Origin: Micractinium sp. NFX-FRZ
Lineage: Eukaryota; Chlorophyta; Trebouxiophyceae; Chlorellales; Chlorellaceae
NCBI GenBank assembly: GCA_029339195.1
Contig: JAPTJF010000485.1
Span: 1 to 45,169 of the forward strand
Length of the DNA stretch: 45,169 nt
Direction of reading: 5' to 3'
Shown: piece after piece, positions 41,622 through 45,169 of the stretch
Numbering within the stretch: the first letter of the stretch is position 1
How the letters are laid out: the number at the start of each line of letters is the position of its first letter
Made by a program: the position numbers and the translations under genes
Notes under the pieces: model-generated
Seen by the model: only the letters and a program-made list of their open reading frames with translations
What the model was told of the DNA's origin: nothing
Databases searched by the model: none

Positions 41622-41700
41622 CTGAAAGTGGACATGGGTCAGGAACCACATCTTACGCATTAGACTGGTGCAACAGGATGACAACGGGTCGAGTGCACGC

Positions 41701-43260
41701 TCACTGCTGCATGGGCACGGGCACTGCCGCCGCCGCATCGGTGCCAAGGGGCGGCATCCCGCCGCCGCCCAGCGCCAGCACCGTCTGCAGGCGCTGGCCG
41801 TGCCGCTGCGCCGCCGCTGACGCACGCGCCTGATGGTGCTGCCGCACCGCCTGCCAGTGCTGCTGATGGCGCTGCATTAGTTCACGTAACTCTGGCGCGT
41901 CTGCGCTGCCGCCTGCTGCGCCCGCTGCGCCACTGCTGCTGGGCTTTGCCTCTGGTGCCGCTGCATCTGGGTGCAGCGGCGCCGGGCGCTGCAGTAGCGC
42001 TGACGCCTCTTCGGAGAGCGGCGGCAGCGGCGGCAGCTTGGAGGCGGGCAGTGGCTGCAGGGGGAGGGCGGGGGGGGAGGGGGGGATGAGCCGGGAGCAA
42101 TGTGGAATGGGGGAGCAGGGCAGCAGTGCAAGGTGGTGAGGGTGCACAGCAGGTTGAAAGGTGGATAGCAGCTGCAGGGGGCAGCCTCGCGGCAGCCACA
42201 GCAGGCACACCATTGCCAAATCCTTAAACAGGAACCAGCTGCCCCCATGCCAAAAAAAAACAATCGAGCCGACCAGCATCGACCTTTCTGCTGCCATATA
42301 CCACCGCGGCTGCTGTGCCAGCCCAATGCCTGGTGCACCGCCTCCAGCACCTCTGGCTTGCATGTAGATGTGCAGCCGCTGCATGACCCAGCATGACCCA
42401 GCTGCATGACTCATGCTCCACAATCCGCACACCCCAATGCCTCACCCCAGGTGCTCAAAGCTCAGCCTTCCAGATCGACCTCCCACTCAGGAAACACGAC
42501 CTCCCACTCACAGGCCTACTCTGCCACGCAAGCTGGATCTCGCACCCACGGGCCCCCCCTAGATCTGCTCACTTCTGCACCCACTGCTTCATAACACTCA
42601 CACCGCACTGCCCAATAAACGTATCAATATGCATCATATACAATCTCCACCCACAAATCGTACCAACACCGACTCTTGAGATCAACCATCACACCCCTTG
42701 GCTCTCACCTCGGGTAGCGCCCCCAAGTCTGGGTCATTCTGCACCCACTGCCGGCACAGCTGGTACAGCGTCGGCTGCTCCACCGCTCCCGGCGCCCCCA
42801 GCCGCACGCGCCTGTCGGCTATGGTCACAACTGGTGCATCCGCGGGTGGCGCCGTCACCGCCACAGGTACCACCGGCACCGGCACCGGCACCGAGGGCGC
42901 AGGTACGGGCACTGCCGGCGGCACGAGCCAGGCGGCGGAGAGGCTGGGCGCAAGGGGCAGCGTGGCCGGTATGGAGGCAGGCGCCGCAGTGCCGCCACTG
43001 CAGCACGTGCAGGGTGGTGGTGGAAGTCAGAAGGTGGGCAACATGGCGACAAGAGTGACATGGGCAGCGGGCAGCCTGGCCGAGCGCTGCCTGGCCAGGC
43101 GGCGGCGGACTCCCCCAGCCCACCTGGCCTGCAGCGAGTCCAGCACCGACTGCTGCGCATCCGCAGCGCTGGCTGGGGCTGTGGACATCACCCCAGCGGG
43201 CGTGACAGCCGCCGAGGAGACGAGGCGCTGAAAGGAGAGGTCGGCAGTTCCCACGTCCAT
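41701..43260 (-). CDS. LIN37-like protein (tentative; DREAM/MuvB subunit?)
   Basis: Three exons: 43260-43124, 42997-42709 and 42054-41701 (780 nt, 259 aa). The protein is mostly Ala/Pro-rich and probably disordered (VPVPVPVVPVAVTAPP; LPPLPPLSEEASALL). Its one conserved-looking element is PTLYQLCRQWVQNDPD at residues about 123-138, which resembles the LYxLCRxW motif I associate with LIN37, a MuvB/DREAM cell-cycle transcription subunit. The C-terminus contains a His/Gln-rich helix (QRHQQHWQAVRQHHQARA). No signal peptide or TM segment. The second intron is long (654 nt), so a small exon could be missed there. The gene is divergent from the plastid cupin. Confidence 0.6.
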
Positions 43261-43448
43261 GGCGCGGGGTATGCTCGGAACGTGAAACTCGCCAATACCG
43301 GCCTGGTTTGCAACAGCTGGCCTGCACCTCGAACTTCGAGCCCTGCTGTGCCCCGTGCTGAGCAGCCACCTGCAAATCCACGGCTTGCAAGCCTCGATCA
43401 GGGCATCATCAGTTGTTGTGAATCCACCTGAACTTGCACAGCCGCCGT
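43261..43448. promoter_or_regulatory. Shared divergent promoter region of LIN37-like and cupin genes
   Basis: Only 188 bp lie between the two start codons, so the two promoters overlap. No TATA box or known element is recognised. Confidence 0.5.
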
Positions 43449-44908
43449 ATGATCGCCCGCACCTCTTGCCTCTCGTGCGCGCAGGTGCGCAGGTGCACGC
43501 AGGTTGGGCTTGCCTTGAGCCTCCCTGGCGCCACATGTAGTGAATTTGCCAAATCGTTAGCTCATCCTTTGCAGACGCCCCTGCTTCGCCACACACCCCG
43601 CGGGTGCCGCACCCGTCCGGCGCGTGCCTGCCGCTGCCGCCCGCCCCGTTGTCGCCGCAATGACGACCCTATCAGGCGGCATCAAACTGGACAGCAGCCC
43701 CTCCGAGGCGCAGCTCAAGGTGGGGCGCATACACTGTTGTGTGTGCATATGCGCCGTTGCTGTATTGTCGCGTGCTGCCTGTCTGCACCTGCTGCTGTTG
43801 CAGCACAACACAGCCGCCGTGTGCTTCACCCACGTCCTGGCCTGCCCGGTGCCTGCATGGCGCCACCTGACCTGCCAGCGTGTATCCCAACAACCACTTC
43901 AGGAGCTGGGAGTTAAGAGCTGGCCCACCTGGGGCTGCGAGGCCAGCAAGTTCCCCTGGTGAGGCACGCCGCCGCCGCTGTGCCTGCTGCCCTCATCATG
44001 TCCTGTAACTGCTGTAATTGGCTGTATTTTTCCCCCAGCTGGTTTTTGCCTCCCGAGGTTGGACAGCTGGCCCACATGCTGCGAGGTTGGACAGCTGGCC
44101 CACATGCTGCCCTCCCCTCCCCCTTCCAACCACACGTGCCTGCTGCCGCATGGGTCCCCCGGCAACAGAAGCAGGTGTGGGCATGCAATCACAGTGGGCG
44201 TGGGGTGCAGTACATGATCACCATTTGTGGCCCATGCAGGTCGTACGACTCTGCTGAGACCGCCTACGTGCTCAAGGGCCGGGTGCTGGTCACCCCAGAC
44301 GGTGCGCACCGCGTAGTGGCTCGCCGCCAGCAGCAGTGCGCGTGCGCCCTGCAGCCTTGCTGCTACCCGAACTGGCACCATCACCTGGTGGCCCGGCAGG
44401 CCGCTTTGGGCGCAGGCAGGCGTGCCTTTGCGGTCCGCCAGCCTGCAGCACTCCCTGTGTTATGACAGCTGCCTGGCGCGCTGCCTGTTCTGCAATACTG
44501 TGCTGCTGCCGCCGGTGCATCAGCTCATCGCCTGCTTTCCATGCCAAGGTGTGTGCTGGCGCTCGCCCTGCAGGCGGCGAGGCGGTGGAGGTGAAGGCCG
44601 GGGATTTGGTGACCTTCCCCGCGGGCATGAGCTGCGTGTGGGACGTCAAGGAGGCCATCCACAAGTGAGGGCACTTCATGACTGATGGGGAGATGTTTGA
44701 GTTCTAAATAAGGGTGGAGTAGGGGGTGCAGGTAGTGGGTAGGGAGACGGGGAGAGGGGAAGAGGTGGGGAGGAGGGACTGGCGGGCAGGGGTTGGGGTA
44801 GCGCATCGGGGCCTGTGAAAGCAAAGTGCAGGGCTTGTTGAGGCAGCACGAGTGAGAGATGTGTGCATCCTCTCCTACGTGCCCTGCAGGCACTACAATT
44901 TCCACTGA
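43449..44908 (+). CDS. Chloroplast single-domain cupin (cupin_3/DUF861 family)
   Basis: Six exons: 43449-43492, 43575-43719, 43903-43958, 44240-44301, 44574-44664 and 44890-44908 (417 nt, 138 aa). The first 45 or so residues (MIARTSCLSCAQVRRR, then Ala, Pro and Arg) form a transit peptide. The rest is a compact cupin with ELGVKSWPTWGCEASKFPW, YDSAETAYVLKGRVLVTPDG, GEAVEVKAGDLVTFPAGMSC and the ending KHYNFH. This matches small plant RmlC-like cupins related to the ureidoglycine aminohydrolase fold. The chemical role is unknown. For exon 3 the acceptor at 43901-43902 was chosen because it gives the conserved ELGVKSWP start; an earlier CAG acceptor would add nine residues. An internal ATG at 43660 would make an untargeted form of 95 residues plus partial N-terminus. 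Confidence 0.85.
44055..44110 (+). repeat. Perfect 28-bp tandem duplication in cupin intron 3
   Basis: 44055-44082 and 44083-44110 are identical (GAGGTTGGACAGCTGG at the start of each). Confidence 0.95.
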
Positions 44909-45108
44909 AGTGGCCGGCAATAACAGCAGCAGCATGGAGCACCTTTAGCCTGCCAGTGCCCTATCGCCAGGCACGGCACACTCTGCCAGCCTTGATCTCA
45001 GTCCCGTTCTCAGTCTTCCGTACAGCATTTGATATGATCAGCATTCCATGTAGACACTAGGCGGCGTGCCCTGGCTGGATGTTAAGCAGCATCAGGCCGT
45101 GAGGAACG

Positions 45109-45162
45109 GCCCGTTTGCCCGTAAAAACGGGCAAAAAAAATAATGAAAAGGGCCAAACGGGC
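45109..45162. repeat. Overlapping inverted repeats at the window end
   Basis: TTTGCCCGT (45114-45122) pairs with ACGGGCAAA (45127-45135) around an AAAA loop. GCCCGTTTG (45109-45117) pairs with CAAACGGGC (45154-45162). The stems overlap, so they are mutually exclusive. The A-rich stretch between them is unlike the surrounding GC-rich DNA. Confidence 0.85.
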
Positions 45163-45169
45163 TAAGGCG

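Noticed and set aside
45109..45140. Rho-independent terminator
   Set aside because: The hairpin followed by A/T-rich sequence looks like one, but the window is clearly eukaryotic nuclear DNA.

Overview
This is nuclear DNA of a green alga, most likely a trebouxiophyte of the Chlorella/Micractinium type. It is very GC-rich and intron-dense, with short introns, and the proteins are plant-like: importin-beta, a HUA2-like protein, PsbY, chloroplast-targeted RidA, an SDR and a cupin. Downstream of several stop codons lies TGTAA, the usual chlorophyte poly(A) signal. I found no bacterial operons, IS elements, CRISPR arrays, rRNA or tRNA genes. All gene models were built by hand: exons were joined only where splice sites and reading phase agree, and the total length is a multiple of three in every complete model.

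Layout. 1-1557: repeat-rich DNA with one doubtful exon. 1558-3827 (-): secreted N-glycoprotein of unknown function. 4707-7950 (-): unknown protein ending in a degenerate 76-residue ubiquitin fold. 8734-11257 (-): secreted protein with two nearly identical domains. 12063-19490 (-): importin subunit beta, 18 exons. 19747-21753 (+): RidA, divergent from importin-beta across a 256-bp promoter region. 22841-24849 (+): F-box/LRR-like protein. 25143-30798 (-): HUA2-like RNA-processing protein with Tudor-like and CID-like regions. 31160-34426 (-): PsbY polyprotein with seven tandem PsbY units. 35020-35412 (-): pseudogene fragment of the SDR gene. 35776-37227 (-): unknown Gln/Ala-rich protein. 37716-41431 (-): plastid atypical SDR. 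41701-43260 (-): LIN37-like candidate. 43449-44908 (+): plastid cupin, divergent from the previous gene.

The genes do not form one pathway. PsbY (photosystem II), RidA (reactive enamine/imine clearance), the SDR and the cupin are probably chloroplast proteins. Importin-beta, the HUA2-like protein and the LIN37-like protein serve nuclear functions. The two secreted proteins probably go to the cell wall or surface.

The most striking observations are the seven-unit PsbY polyprotein built from interchangeable in-frame exons, the ubiquitin-like domain that has lost its terminal Gly-Gly, three GC-AG introns, and many short local duplications that copy splice junctions or exon pieces (RidA, HUA2-like, SDR, PsbY, secreted two-domain protein).
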